Shown here one piece after another: positions 20,515 through 30,011 of a stretch of DNA of 64,000 nt. The stretch spans positions 1,207,008 through 1,271,007 of the forward strand of contig NZ_CH724168.1 in NCBI RefSeq assembly GCF_000153285.1. The letters run 5' to 3'. The notes below the pieces were generated by a model, which was not told the DNA's origin, ran no database searches, and saw only the letters and a program-made list of their open reading frames with translations. The stretch is from Synechococcus sp. WH 7805 (GTDB lineage Bacteria; Cyanobacteriota; Cyanobacteriia; PCC-6307; Cyanobiaceae). The position numbers and the translations under genes were made by a program. Numbering within the stretch: the stretch's first letter is position 1; every line of letters starts with the position of its first letter.

Positions 20515-21429
20515 ATGATCCAAATCATCAATGCTAAAGAGCCTGTTCAACAAAAGTATTGCAACACAGATTTATGTGTTATGAGAAAAATTTTTCTATT
20601 TGGTAACCACTCTAATTGCCACTGCGGATCTAAAGCTGTATGGCAAACTTTGAAGGATTATTTAGTAAAAAATAAATATTTTATCGTAGACAGCTTAGAT
20701 GAAGCCGACATGGTCATAATTAATGGCGAAGGCTCGATGCATCATAACAGCAGAGATTGCAGAATCAAACTAAATATGATTGAGACTGTGGCATCACTGG
20801 GAAAAAATATATCTTTAATTAATACCGTTTGGCAGGACAATTCTGCTTCCAATGTTGGCGATAAACTGAAATATATTTCGAAGATCGTTACAAGAGAGGT
20901 AATGTCTTGCAAAGACTTAGAGCAAAGTCACAATATCTATTCAACAGTAGCCCCAGATATTGCATGCTTTGCTCTCAATGATTTTGAGAAAAAAGAAATC
21001 TCTATCGCCAAGAAATCAAGTTTACATAAAAATGTCGCTATTACTGACCTCTATAGTCATGAATTCAAATGTTGGGTGCAACTGCAAGGACGATTCAAGC
21101 AACGATATAAAATGCACATATTGAATAATTATCAATGGTTCGAATTGATTAAATCCTTTGCTGCCTCAAAAGCAGTCATTACCGGTAGGCATCATGCTAT
21201 CTGCGCTTGTCTACTGGCAAAAACCCCTTTTGTTCCAATCAAAAGTAATAGTCATAAAATAGAAGGACTTCTCTTGTCGGCCAATGCTAATATTCCGATT
21301 GCAAGTACTGCCAATCAAATTGAAAACATACTTTCTGAAGTCCTAGAGGGAAAATACAATCACGAATACGAAAAATGCTATCAATGGCTAGATAGTTTTA
21401 CAATTAATGATGCTATTCCATTGCCATAA
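20515..21429 (+). CDS. Polysaccharide pyruvyl transferase family protein
   Basis: Members of this GT-B-like family add ketal-linked pyruvate to sugar residues of exopolysaccharides or cell-wall polymers. Motifs seen are FLFGNHSNCHCGSKAVW at the N-terminus, ADMVIINGEGSMHHN, and the C-terminal substrate region AVITGRHHAICACLLAKTPFVPIKSNSHKIEGLL, read here in pieces. The 304-residue frame starts at ATG 20515; an internal ATG at 20581 just before RKIFLFGNH gives a more usual N-terminus. It is the last gene of the island and is divergent from the TPR protein. Confidence 0.8.
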   Translation: MIQIINAKEPVQQKYCNTDLCVMRKIFLFGNHSNCHCGSKAVWQTLKDYLVKNKYFIVDSLDEADMVIINGEGSMHHNSRDCRIKLNMIETVASLGKNISLINTVWQDNSASNVGDKLKYISKIVTREVMSCKDLEQSHNIYSTVAPDIACFALNDFEKKEISIAKKSSLHKNVAITDLYSHEFKCWVQLQGRFKQRYKMHILNNYQWFELIKSFAASKAVITGRHHAICACLLAKTPFVPIKSNSHKIEGLLLSANANIPIASTANQIENILSEVLEGKYNHEYEKCYQWLDSFTINDAIPLP

Positions 21430-21802
21430 TTTTGTGCACTATATTGACCGCTCACAAGTCAAAATTTCGCGAAGACACGAAAAGGGCCACTTAATTCTAT
21501 TTCGTTAATCAAAAGCCCTTTTCAGCGAGACGCGTTATAACGATTAAACCAAATTATGCACCAAGGCTACTGCTGAATGGCGATAATAAAACGTCTTCTC
21601 CATATAATAAAGATCATTTAGTCTCGCCCGAAGCTCTCAAACCGCCGCAATCGGCAACCTTAAGGCGGCGGTGGTTAAGTAAATTCCTTTCTAGAATGTT
21701 GGGTGAATAACAGAACCACTAAAATCGGAATAATTGAATCTAATGCAGGTCAATTTTAAGCCGCTTGTAGAAGCCTATCGGCACGAATTCAGCAATTGGG
21801 TC
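21430..21802. repeat. Gene-free spacer with two inverted repeats at island edge
   Basis: No gene is visible in these 373 bp. Two hairpin-forming repeats occur: AAAAGGGC...GCCCTTTT at about 21481-21522 (8-bp arms, loop about 26 nt, T-rich 3' arm; possibly a weak terminator for the pyruvyltransferase gene) and ACCGCCGC (21641-21648) with GCGGCGGT (21665-21672), 16-nt loop, which may end the glsF-yciI transcript from the other side. Composition shifts from AT-rich to GC-rich near 21790, marking the island boundary. Confidence 0.45.
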
Positions 21803-22144
21803 TCAGCCGGGCCGGTCCGAAGCTGCAGACAAGATCGCCATCAACGGTGACCCGGCAACAGGCATCCACTGCTGAAGGGTCCAATCCACAAGGCCACGGG
21901 CAATCATCGGATCACCCCGCAACAACGCAAGAGCCTGCGCATAACTTTCGGCCTCGACCATTAAGAGACCACCCCCACCAGGTAGGCCCTTCCCGTCCAC
22001 CAGAAACCCCGTGGTGATGACAGTCCCAGACTCCAGCCGCTCCTCAACCCAGGCCCGGTGAGCCTCCAGGTGAGACCGCCTCTGCTCAACAGACAGGGCG
22101 GCCGTTTCAGGCGTGAAGGTTTCGTGTTTGACGAACCAGGGCAT
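21803..22144 (-). CDS. YciI-like protein
   Basis: A 113-residue protein of the YCII-related ferredoxin-like fold. It begins MPWFVKHETFT and has the family pattern of R...HL..H..WV followed by G...GG (RRSHLEAHRAWVEERLESG, GLPGGGGLLMVEAESYAQAL). Conserved His of the HL..H stretch are present. Biochemical role in most members is unknown. It follows glsF by 14 bp on the same strand and is probably co-transcribed with it. Confidence 0.85.
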   Translation of the reverse strand: MPWFVKHETFTPETAALSVEQRRSHLEAHRAWVEERLESGTVITTGFLVDGKGLPGGGGLLMVEAESYAQALALLRGDPMIARGLVDWTLQQWMPVAGSPLMAILSAASDRPG

Positions 22145-22158
22145 GGAAAACGCCCCGT

Positions 22159-25100
22159 TCAGGCTGCCACTGCTTGCTGATCGACAAGCCCCATCACGGC
22201 CCGTTCACTCGGCGGGATCAACACCTTGAAGCGTGTTTTCGCAGCAGCCCAGTCGGCCAACAACGCCGAAGCCTTGGCGCTGCCGGTAGCAGCCACGTGG
22301 GCTTCCAGCAGCTCTTTGAGCGTGGATTCCTGCTGCGCCGTGGTGAGACTGCACACCTCAACAATCTCAGGATTGACCCGAGGAAGGACGCGGTCGCCCT
22401 CATCCAGCAGGAAGGTGACTCCACCGGTCATACCAGCCCCAACGTTGCGGCCGGTGCCGCCCAGCACCACCACCACACCACCGGTCATGTACTCACAGCA
22501 ATGGTCGCCAGCTCCCTCAACCACGGTGCGTGCCCCGCTGTTACGCACCCCAAAGCGCTCACCAGCGCGACCAAGAGCAAACAGCTCACCGCCTGTGGCG
22601 CCATAGAGGCAGGTGTTGCCGAGAATCACCTGATCGCCAGGATTGGAGCAGCCGTCGGACGGCACCAGGCTGATGCGACCGCTGTTCATACCCTTGCCCA
22701 CATAGTCGTTGGCTTCCCCTTCCAGGCGCACGTTCATGCCTTTCACCAGGAAGGCACCGAAGCTCTGGCCGGCAGCGCCTTGGAAGGTGAGGTTGAGCTG
22801 GCCATCGAAGCCACGGTTGCCGTGGCGCTGGGCGATCTCACCGGCCAGACGTGCCCCGACACTGCGGTCGGTGTTGATGATCGTGATTGTGCGGCTCAGA
22901 GACTCGTGGCGTTCCACCGCCTCCATTAGCTCGGCATCAGCCAGCAGCTCATCTTCAAGGATCGGCCCATTGCCATGGGCTTCAGCGCTGTGGCGGAGCC
23001 AAGAGCGGTCTTCTGAACCCTGGATCGGTGCCAACAGGCTGGAGAGATCCACACCCCGAGTTTTGGCCAGATCCACCGCACGGGGTTGAAGCAGATCGCT
23101 GCGGCCGATCAAATCTTCGATTTTGGCCACACCGAGGATGCTCAGCAGCTGACGCACTTCTTCCGCCACATACCAGAAGAAATTCACCACGTGCTCGGGC
23201 ACACCGGTGAAACGCTTGCGCAGAGCCTCTTTCTGAGTGGCCACACCCACCGGGCAATTGTTGGTGTGGCAGACGCGGGCCATGATGCAGCCCTCGGCGA
23301 TCATCGCCACTGAGCCGAACCCATACTCTTCAGCGCCAAGCAGGGCTGCGATCACCACATCCCAGCCGGTCTTGAGGCCGCCATCCGCACGCAGCAGCAC
23401 CCGATCCCGCAGGCCGTTCTCGAGCAGGCTTCGGTGCACCTCGGTGAGGCCCAGTTCCCATGGGCTGCCGGCATGCTTGATCGAACTCAGCGGCGAGGCC
23501 CCGGTACCACCGTCGTGTCCAGAAATCTGAATCACATCGGCATTGGCCTTGGCCACCCCGGCGGCGATCGTGCCGATGCCGATCTCGGCCACCAGCTTCA
23601 CGCTCACAGGCGCTTTCGGGTGCACTTGGTGCAGATCGTGGATCAACTGCGCGAGATCCTCGATGGAATAGATGTCGTGGTGCGGCGGCGGTGAGATCAA
23701 CGCCACACCGGGTTTGCTGTTGCGCAGCCAGGCGATGTACTGATCCACCTTCGGGCCGGGCAGCTGACCGCCCTCACCGGGCTTGGCCCCCTGGGCCACT
23801 TTGATCTCCAGTTGCTTGCCGCTGCGCAGATACTCGGCCGTCACACCGAACCGTCCGGAGGCGATCTGCTTGATCGCCGAACAGGCGGTGTCGCCGTTCC
23901 GGAGGCCGCCGATGCTGGGGAAGGCTTGCGAACGTCCATCGGCGTCCACATCGTGAAGAATCTGGAAACGGGCCGGATCCTCACCACCCTCGCCGCTGTT
24001 GCTCTTGCCGCCGATGCGGTTCATCGCCACCGCCAGCACCTCGTGGGCTTCCCGCGACAACGCGCCGAGGCTCATGCCACCGGTGCAAAAACGCTTGCAG
24101 AGGCTTTCTGCGCTTTCCACCTGATCCAGAGGCAGCGGCGCTGGAGCCAACTTGAATTCCAGAAGATCCCGAAGCGCCGTGACCGGCCGGTTCTCAAGAA
24201 GGGTTTTGTAGGTGGAAAAATGGTCGTAACCAGGCCCGGTCTTGACCGCCGCATGCAGGGCCTTGGCCATGTCGGGACTGTTGAGGTGGTATTCACCGCC
24301 GGTGCGGTACTGCACAAAGCCCATGAACTCGAGCTTGCTGCGATTGAGCTCCGGGAAGGCCTTGGCATGGAGTGACAGCGTTTCATTGGCCAGCTCCGCC
24401 AGAGTCATTCCCGCCACACGGCTGGTCGTGCCGGTGAACGCAGTGTCGATCACATCGGCCCCGAGGCCGATCGCTTCAAAAATCTGGGCGCCGTGATAAC
24501 TGGCCAGGAGCGAAATGCCGATCTTGGAGAGGATCTTGCGCAGGCCGTTTTCCAACGACAGCCGCACATTCTCCTGCACCTTGTTGGCATCGAGGGCGGG
24601 CAGCTTGCCCTGCTCGATCCGCTTCTGCGTTTTGGGGTGGGCAAGCCAATGGCGGGTGGTCTCCCAGGTGAGCCAAGGGCAGACCGCACTGGCGCCGTAA
24701 CCGATCAGGCAGGCCATGTGGTGGGTGCTCCAGCACTGGGCGGTATCGATCACCAAGGAGCAGCGCAGACGCAGCTTCTGCCGCAGCAGGTGGTGATGCA
24801 CCGCCCCCACGGCCAGGAGGGCCGGCATCGCCACGCTGGTGGCGGTCAGCTGGGCAGCTGCACCGGAGCCATCAACACGATCGGAGAGCACCAACACCTG
24901 GGCACCGCCGCGCACAGCCTCCTCAGCCGCCTGACACAGCCCTTGAAGGGCCGATGACAAACCACCGGCGCAGGCCTCGACGGTCACCTGGGTCGACAGG
25001 GTTGCAACAGGCAGTCCCTGCTCGCCGATCGCCGCAAGCTCGGCTTCATTGAGAACCGGAGTGTCCAGGTGGATCACGGCGGCGGCCTCTGCCTGGGGCT

Positions 25101-26757
25101 TCAGCGCCGGCCGCCGCTCACCCAGATGCATTTCCAAGCTCATCACCAGCTTTTCCCGCAGGGGATCAATCGGCGGGTTGGTGACCTGGGCGAAGCGCTG
25201 TTTGAAGTAGTCGTAGAGGAGGTGGGGTTTGTCCGACAACACCGCCAGGGGAATGTCGTCTCCCATGCAATAGGTGGGCTCCTTTCCAAGTCCCGCCATG
25301 TCCTCGATTACCAAATCGAAGTCTTCGGCGGTGAAACCCATGGCGGTCTGAAGCCGCAGCAGATCAAGCTCGCCGATCTGACGCTCCTGGGTCCAGGGTT
25401 GGGCCGCCACACTGCGTCGATGCTGCTGCAGCCAGTCGCCATAGGGGAAGCGTCCAGCCGCGTCTTCCTTCACGGTCCAGTTGTCGAGCAGCTGGCCGTT
25501 CTCCAGATCCACAGCCACCATCTGGCCGGGGCCGAGACGGCCTTTCTGAACAACCGTCTTACCTCTGAGATCCACCACACCGGTCTCCGATCCCATGATC
25601 ACGAAACCGTCGGCGGTGGTGCACCAGCGCGCTGGTCGCAACCCGTTGCGATCAAGCGTGGCTCCCACCCGTTTACCATCCGCGAACACCAGCAGGGCTG
25701 GACCGTCCCAGGGCTCCTGGATGCCGGCATTGAATTCGTACATAGCCGTCACCTCCGGACGATCCTCCAGATCCGGCTGGTTGCGGAAAGCCTCGGGCAC
25801 CAGAGTGATCAAGCTGTCGGTGATCGAGCGACCACTGCGCACCATGAGTTCCAGGGTGGCGTCGAGGTTGGCCGAATCACTGAACGCAGGGTTAACCACG
25901 GGATTCAGATCATCCGCGGCTTCACCCCATACGTCTGCAAGGCTGGCCTCTGAGGCCTTCGCCCAGTTGAGATTCCCCAACAGCGTATTGATTTCACCGT
26001 TGTGGCCCAGCAGCCTCATCGGCTGAGCCAGGGGCCAGCGGGGCAGGGTGTTGGTGCTGAAGCGGCGGTGATACACCGCAAAGCTCACTTCAAAGCGGGG
26101 ATCGCGCAGATCGGCGTAGTACTGCGCCAGCACTTCGGAACGCACCATCCCCTTGTACACAACGGTGCGGCTGCTCAGGGACGCCACATACAAGTCACGG
26201 GATCCCTCAAACCCCCAGGCCTTGCGGGAGCGGGCGCCGATCCGACGACGCAGTCGCAATAACAACGCCTCAAAAGCATCACCGTCGGGACCGCCCGCGA
26301 GGCTCCACTGCTCGATCACCGGGGCGGTGTCCCTTGCCATGGGGCCCAGCACGGATGGATCTACCGGTACAGCCCGCCAGCCGGCGGATATCAGTCCGAG
26401 GGCCTCGGCTTCCTCATTGCAGAACCGGCGCGCCAGTTCCCGCCTCTCGGGGTCCTGGGGCATGAACATCATTCCGAGCCCACGGGCCGACGTCGCCTCG
26501 GGCCAAACCGCTTTCAGATACGTCCACGGGATCTGGCAGAGCACGCCGGCACCATCGCCTGAATCACCGTCTCCCCCACAGCCACCGCGGTGCTCCATAC
26601 AACCGAGACCGCGCAGGGCCTGCTGCAGTACCCAGTGGCTGGTCTCACCTGACAGCTGCGCCAGGAAACCAACGCCGCAGGCATCCTTCTCACCGGCCAC
26701 CGCCTCAGGCGCAGCACTGTCGCTGTAGGGCCAGAGGGATCCGGTGGGATGAGACAT
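22159..26757 (-). CDS. glsF: Ferredoxin-dependent glutamate synthase
   Basis: Fd-GOGAT makes two glutamates from glutamine and 2-oxoglutarate with electrons from reduced ferredoxin, the main ammonium-assimilation route in cyanobacteria. About 1532 residues, the family length. Domains in order: class II amidotransferase with catalytic Cys27 (EKDACGVGFLAQL, so a 26-residue propeptide is removed), a central domain, the FMN synthase domain (HDGGTGASPLSSIKHAG), the 3Fe-4S ligands C-x5-C-x4-C in CIMARVCHTNNCPVG, and a C-terminal beta-helix with GxGxG repeats. No separate small subunit is nearby, agreeing with the ferredoxin type. ATG 26757 fits the family N-terminus better than the upstream TTG 26778. 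Confidence 0.97.
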   Translation of the reverse strand: MSHPTGSLWPYSDSAAPEAVAGEKDACGVGFLAQLSGETSHWVLQQALRGLGCMEHRGGCGGDGDSGDGAGVLCQIPWTYLKAVWPEATSARGLGMMFMPQDPERRELARRFCNEEAEALGLISAGWRAVPVDPSVLGPMARDTAPVIEQWSLAGGPDGDAFEALLLRLRRRIGARSRKAWGFEGSRDLYVASLSSRTVVYKGMVRSEVLAQYYADLRDPRFEVSFAVYHRRFSTNTLPRWPLAQPMRLLGHNGEINTLLGNLNWAKASEASLADVWGEAADDLNPVVNPAFSDSANLDATLELMVRSGRSITDSLITLVPEAFRNQPDLEDRPEVTAMYEFNAGIQEPWDGPALLVFADGKRVGATLDRNGLRPARWCTTADGFVIMGSETGVVDLRGKTVVQKGRLGPGQMVAVDLENGQLLDNWTVKEDAAGRFPYGDWLQQHRRSVAAQPWTQERQIGELDLLRLQTAMGFTAEDFDLVIEDMAGLGKEPTYCMGDDIPLAVLSDKPHLLYDYFKQRFAQVTNPPIDPLREKLVMSLEMHLGERRPALKPQAEAAAVIHLDTPVLNEAELAAIGEQGLPVATLSTQVTVEACAGGLSSALQGLCQAAEEAVRGGAQVLVLSDRVDGSGAAAQLTATSVAMPALLAVGAVHHHLLRQKLRLRCSLVIDTAQCWSTHHMACLIGYGASAVCPWLTWETTRHWLAHPKTQKRIEQGKLPALDANKVQENVRLSLENGLRKILSKIGISLLASYHGAQIFEAIGLGADVIDTAFTGTTSRVAGMTLAELANETLSLHAKAFPELNRSKLEFMGFVQYRTGGEYHLNSPDMAKALHAAVKTGPGYDHFSTYKTLLENRPVTALRDLLEFKLAPAPLPLDQVESAESLCKRFCTGGMSLGALSREAHEVLAVAMNRIGGKSNSGEGGEDPARFQILHDVDADGRSQAFPSIGGLRNGDTACSAIKQIASGRFGVTAEYLRSGKQLEIKVAQGAKPGEGGQLPGPKVDQYIAWLRNSKPGVALISPPPHHDIYSIEDLAQLIHDLHQVHPKAPVSVKLVAEIGIGTIAAGVAKANADVIQISGHDGGTGASPLSSIKHAGSPWELGLTEVHRSLLENGLRDRVLLRADGGLKTGWDVVIAALLGAEEYGFGSVAMIAEGCIMARVCHTNNCPVGVATQKEALRKRFTGVPEHVVNFFWYVAEEVRQLLSILGVAKIEDLIGRSDLLQPRAVDLAKTRGVDLSSLLAPIQGSEDRSWLRHSAEAHGNGPILEDELLADAELMEAVERHESLSRTITIINTDRSVGARLAGEIAQRHGNRGFDGQLNLTFQGAAGQSFGAFLVKGMNVRLEGEANDYVGKGMNSGRISLVPSDGCSNPGDQVILGNTCLYGATGGELFALGRAGERFGVRNSGARTVVEGAGDHCCEYMTGGVVVVLGGTGRNVGAGMTGGVTFLLDEGDRVLPRVNPEIVEVCSLTTAQQESTLKELLEAHVAATGSAKASALLADWAAAKTRFKVLIPPSERAVMGLVDQQAVAA

Positions 26758-26829
26758 GACCTTCTTGAATTCGGACAATCACCCCCGTGGAATCGGCATC
26801 CAAGGCGGGATAATCTCAGATCCTAAGGA

Positions 26830-28554
26830 TTGATCACCCCGGCTAGCGTCCGGTTCATGCCCATACCGTTTCCTCCGCCACCTCCTGTCGCCGAAGTGCG
26901 ACAAGTGGATCAGAGCATCGGCAGCAGAATCAAGATTGGAGAGATTTCCCAGAAAAGCGCCTGGTTGTGGATTGGGAGAGACGGAATGTCTCCCAAACAA
27001 CTCTGGCTGCCCTTAGACGTCCTGACCGGCCGCCTTGGATTCCGCAGAACAACAACGGCTTCAGGCGAGCAACTCGAATGGTTCGGACGTGATCAACTCC
27101 TGAATGATCTCGAGACCCGCACCCTCGAGGACGAGGTGGCGGTGGATGCTTGGCCCTGGTTCCGCGCCATCGGCGTCTCAGTGCAACGACGGGACACCAC
27201 CCTCGACCTCTCTCTGGAATCACCGAGGATCATGGCGATCCGTCAAGGCCGTGGAAGTACAGCTGGCCGCGTGGTACTTGACCTTTCAGCTCCGGCACTG
27301 ATCCAGCGCGATGAGCAGGGACTGGTTGTGAGTGTGAAGAGCAACCGATCCCAAACCAATCTTTTACGCCAGCTGGGCCTGTCCCCGCAGAGGTTTCAAG
27401 AGGCCCTACGACTGAAGCACCGGGATGGAGATCTCGACTTTTTCACGCTCAAAGCCCCCTGGCGCATCGTCATGGACGGGACCCAGCGCCGATCGGTTTC
27501 CAAGGGGGGAACGCGCGCCTCGCCTTTTGTGGCAGCGCGTTTCACCCCCGAGATCCAGACCGCAATCCGCAAGGGTCTGATCCTGGACATGCGGGTCGTG
27601 CAGGTCGGGGTCAAGCCCCTGCGGATCTATCGCGCAGGATTGCCTCTGGGCAACGAAAGCCTCCTGCTGCGTCCACTGGCCCCACTCAAGGCTCAGACCG
27701 GGCTTCGATTCCTCAACCAACTCGCCCAGCCAGTGAACTCACTCGCCGCCATCAACGGCGGCTTCTTCAACAGAGTGCGTCAACTGCCTTTAGGAGCTGT
27801 ACGCCTCGATGGGGTCTGGCTTTCAGGTCCGATTCTCAACCGTGGAGCCGTGGGCTGGGATGGACCAGGCCCGCTTCTGTTTGACCGGCTTCGCCTCGAT
27901 CAAGAGATGCGCGTGAACGGTGGACGTCGCTGGGGACTTGGATTTCTGAACAGCGGCTACGTGCAGCGGGGCTTAAGCCGGTACACCCGGGCTTGGGGCC
28001 CTATCTATCGCTCTTTGAGTGGAGAGGAACTAGCGATCCTGATCCGCGACGGGCGGGTCACTGATCAGTTTTCTAAGACTGAACTCGCTCGCGGAGTCCC
28101 ACTTCCAGAGGGTGCATCCCTCGTCGTGGCCCGTGCCAGAGCGCCCCTGCCGGCCAAGCCCGGAGACGAGGTTGCAATTCGTCTAAAGGTGTCGAGCCCA
28201 GTGGGAGAACGCCGTCAGGTCATGGCTGGCGGCCCTCTGCTGCTGAAGGAAGGACAGGTGGTGTTAAGAGGTCGACAGGAAGGATTCAGCTCCGGGTTTC
28301 TCGGGCAAGCCGCGCCACGGACCGTGGTGGGGCAAGACCCCAAGCATCGCTGGATGCTGACTCTCGAAGGACTAAGCGGCAGCGATCCAACCTTGCTCGA
28401 AACCACGCTGGCCCTGCAGCAACTGGGCCTGAGCGACGCTCTCAATCTCGATGGTGGAAGCTCCACCACCATGCTGATCGCCAACAGAACCGTGATGACA
28501 GGACGAGGAGTACCGCCGAGGATTCAGAACGGTTTGGGGTGGATCAAACCCTGA
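26830..28554 (+). CDS. Phosphodiester glycosidase (NAGPA-like) family protein
   Basis: A 574-residue protein whose C-terminal half matches the NAGPA/phosphodiester glycosidase fold: SLAAINGGFFNR near residue 315, VMAGGPLLLKEG, RTVVGQDPKHRWML, and the metal-site-like ALNLDGGSSTTML near the end. In other bacteria this fold acts on phosphate-linked sugars in cell envelopes. The N-terminal 200 residues resemble an AMIN-like beta domain with basic loops (VAIRQGRGSTAGRVVLDLS pattern). No clear signal peptide is seen with TTG 26830 or ATG 26857, which is unusual for a periplasmic enzyme; the start is uncertain. Divergent from glsF. Confidence 0.78.
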   Translation: MITPASVRFMPIPFPPPPPVAEVRQVDQSIGSRIKIGEISQKSAWLWIGRDGMSPKQLWLPLDVLTGRLGFRRTTTASGEQLEWFGRDQLLNDLETRTLEDEVAVDAWPWFRAIGVSVQRRDTTLDLSLESPRIMAIRQGRGSTAGRVVLDLSAPALIQRDEQGLVVSVKSNRSQTNLLRQLGLSPQRFQEALRLKHRDGDLDFFTLKAPWRIVMDGTQRRSVSKGGTRASPFVAARFTPEIQTAIRKGLILDMRVVQVGVKPLRIYRAGLPLGNESLLLRPLAPLKAQTGLRFLNQLAQPVNSLAAINGGFFNRVRQLPLGAVRLDGVWLSGPILNRGAVGWDGPGPLLFDRLRLDQEMRVNGGRRWGLGFLNSGYVQRGLSRYTRAWGPIYRSLSGEELAILIRDGRVTDQFSKTELARGVPLPEGASLVVARARAPLPAKPGDEVAIRLKVSSPVGERRQVMAGGPLLLKEGQVVLRGRQEGFSSGFLGQAAPRTVVGQDPKHRWMLTLEGLSGSDPTLLETTLALQQLGLSDALNLDGGSSTTMLIANRTVMTGRGVPPRIQNGLGWIKP

Positions 28555-28597
28555 CTTGAGAAGCTGCGACACTGAATTCACTTTTAAACACACGACG

Positions 28598-28924
28598 GTG
28601 GGCGCAATCCTTCAGATCACCGCAGCTGCCGCTGCCGAACTCGGTCGCCAGGCTGCGGTGGCGGGGACGCCAGGACTGATGCACCTCGATCTTCAGAGTG
28701 GACATTGCGAACGGCACGTCATCCGGTTGCGACCGGGGAACCTCTCAGGAACACCGATCGCCAGGGCTGACGGAGTCACCGTCCATGCGCCTGAACCCCA
28801 GATCGAGCTGCTTGAAGGACTGACCCTCGACTACCGAAGTGACATCAGCGGCGGTGGATTCCTGATTCTCAGCACTGATCAGGTGCGGTGTTGCGCCTGT
28901 GGAAGCGCTTTCAGTCGCAGTTGA
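28598..28924 (+). CDS. HesB/IscA-like iron-sulfur protein
   Basis: A small A-type Fe-S carrier candidate. The three cysteines of the family are retained: QSGHCERH (usually GGCSG) and CCACGSAF (usually TCGCGxSF), with the typical LDYRSDISGGGFLI between them. GTG 28598 gives 108 residues, the usual size; a TTG at 28556 overlapping the previous gene's end would add 14 residues without family resemblance. The sequence around the first Cys is divergent, so it may be a specialised paralogue. It precedes the str operon by 75 bp. Confidence 0.75.
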   Translation: MGAILQITAAAAAELGRQAAVAGTPGLMHLDLQSGHCERHVIRLRPGNLSGTPIARADGVTVHAPEPQIELLEGLTLDYRSDISGGGFLILSTDQVRCCACGSAFSRS

Positions 28925-28999
28925 CTAATCGGGAAGTCGACCCGGTAATGTGGTGGATTGTCGAACCAGGTCGGATCCCCGGCCGCATACCGACCGTCG

Positions 29000-29374
29000 A
29001 TGCCAACCATCCAGCAACTGATCCGCACCGAGCGCCAAAGCTCTAAAGCGAAGACCAAATCACCCGCGCTCAAATCCTGTCCTGAGCGTCGCGGAGTCTG
29101 CACCCGTGTGTATACCTCCACCCCAAAGAAGCCGAATTCTGCACTTCGCAAAGTGGCGCGTGTTCGCCTCACATCTGGCTTTGAAGTAACGGCCTACATC
29201 GGAGGCATCGGTCACAACCTTCAGGAGCACTCGGTTGTGTTGATCCGCGGAGGCCGCGTCAAAGACCTGCCAGGAGTTCGCTACCACATCATCCGTGGAA
29301 CGCTCGACACTGCCGGCGTGAAGGATCGCCGTCAGTCCAGGTCCAAATACGGCGCCAAGACGCCTAAGGAGTGA
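29000..29374 (+). CDS. rpsL: 30S ribosomal protein S12
   Basis: S12 sits at the decoding centre of the small subunit. The 124-residue sequence starts [13 protein letters not shown] and carries the conserved loops [15 protein letters not shown] and [14 protein letters not shown], the sites of streptomycin-resistance changes in other bacteria; here both hold the wild-type lysines. ATG 29000 is the family start although an in-frame ATG exists at 28958. First gene of the str operon. Confidence 0.99.
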   Translation: MPTIQQLIRTERQSSKAKTKSPALKSCPERRGVCTRVYTSTPKKPNSALRKVARVRLTSGFEVTAYIGGIGHNLQEHSVVLIRGGRVKDLPGVRYHIIRGTLDTAGVKDRRQSRSKYGAKTPKE

Positions 29375-29454
29375 TGCCAAGCGATCCACTCATCGGATCG
29401 CCAGCACACGTCCCCATCCCACCACCCTTCATCGTTCCCTCCCACTGACAGTCC

Positions 29455-29925
29455 ATGTCACGCCGTAATGCCGCCGTCAAGCGTCCGGTTCTGCCGGATC
29501 CCCAGTTCAACAACCGCCTGGCAACAATGCTCGTGGCCAGGCTCATGAAGCACGGCAAGAAGTCCACGGCGCAACGCATTCTTTCCGATGCCTTCGGCCT
29601 GATCGGAGAGCGCACTGGTGGTGATCCCATTGAACTGTTCGAAACAGCCGTCAAAAACGCCACCCCCCTTGTGGAGGTGAGAGCACGACGCGTGGGCGGT
29701 GCCACGTACCAGGTACCGATGGAGGTGCGTCAAGAACGGGGGACAGCCATGGCCCTTCGCTGGCTGGTGAGTTTTTCCCGTGCGCGCAACGGTCGCAGCA
29801 TGGCCCAGAAGCTGGCTGGTGAATTGATGGATGCGGCCAATGAGGCAGGCAGCGCCGTGCGCAAGCGCGAAGAGACTCACAAAATGGCCGAAGCCAACAA
29901 GGCCTTCGCCCACTACCGCTACTGA
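29455..29925 (+). CDS. rpsG: 30S ribosomal protein S7
   Basis: S7 is a primary 16S rRNA-binding protein that nucleates assembly of the 30S head. It has 156 residues, with [16 protein letters not shown] at the N-terminus and the usual KKSTAQRIL and [15 protein letters not shown] segments. It lies 80 bp after rpsL and 86 bp before fusA in the standard str order. Confidence 0.99.
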   Translation: MSRRNAAVKRPVLPDPQFNNRLATMLVARLMKHGKKSTAQRILSDAFGLIGERTGGDPIELFETAVKNATPLVEVRARRVGGATYQVPMEVRQERGTAMALRWLVSFSRARNGRSMAQKLAGELMDAANEAGSAVRKREETHKMAEANKAFAHYRY

Positions 29926-30011
29926 TCAGCAGTCGCCCTGACGGCCTCATTGGCCGGGGGCTGACCTGTAGAGTCTCACCCGCCTTTTAACGCCCCACCC
30001 CGGAGTTTCCT

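Larger units (their letters stand above)
13568..21802. other. AT-rich putative genomic island: surface glycan genes
   Basis: Between lipA and the yciI-glsF pair, base and codon use change abruptly: long A and T runs, AAA/AAT/ATT codons and TTG starts, against GC-rich neighbours. Five genes lie here: a large glycosyltransferase, two sulfotransferases, a TPR/sialyltransferase-like protein (opposite strand) and a pyruvyltransferase, separated by 120-370 bp gene-poor spacers. No integrase, transposase or flanking direct repeat was seen. The gene content points to synthesis of a decorated envelope polysaccharide, and the composition to horizontal acquisition. Confidence 0.75.

Noticed and set aside
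12597-21802. tRNA-Pro as integration site for the glycan island
   Set aside because: lipA lies between the tRNA and the island, no second copy of the tRNA 3' end was seen near 21.8 kb, and no integrase is present.
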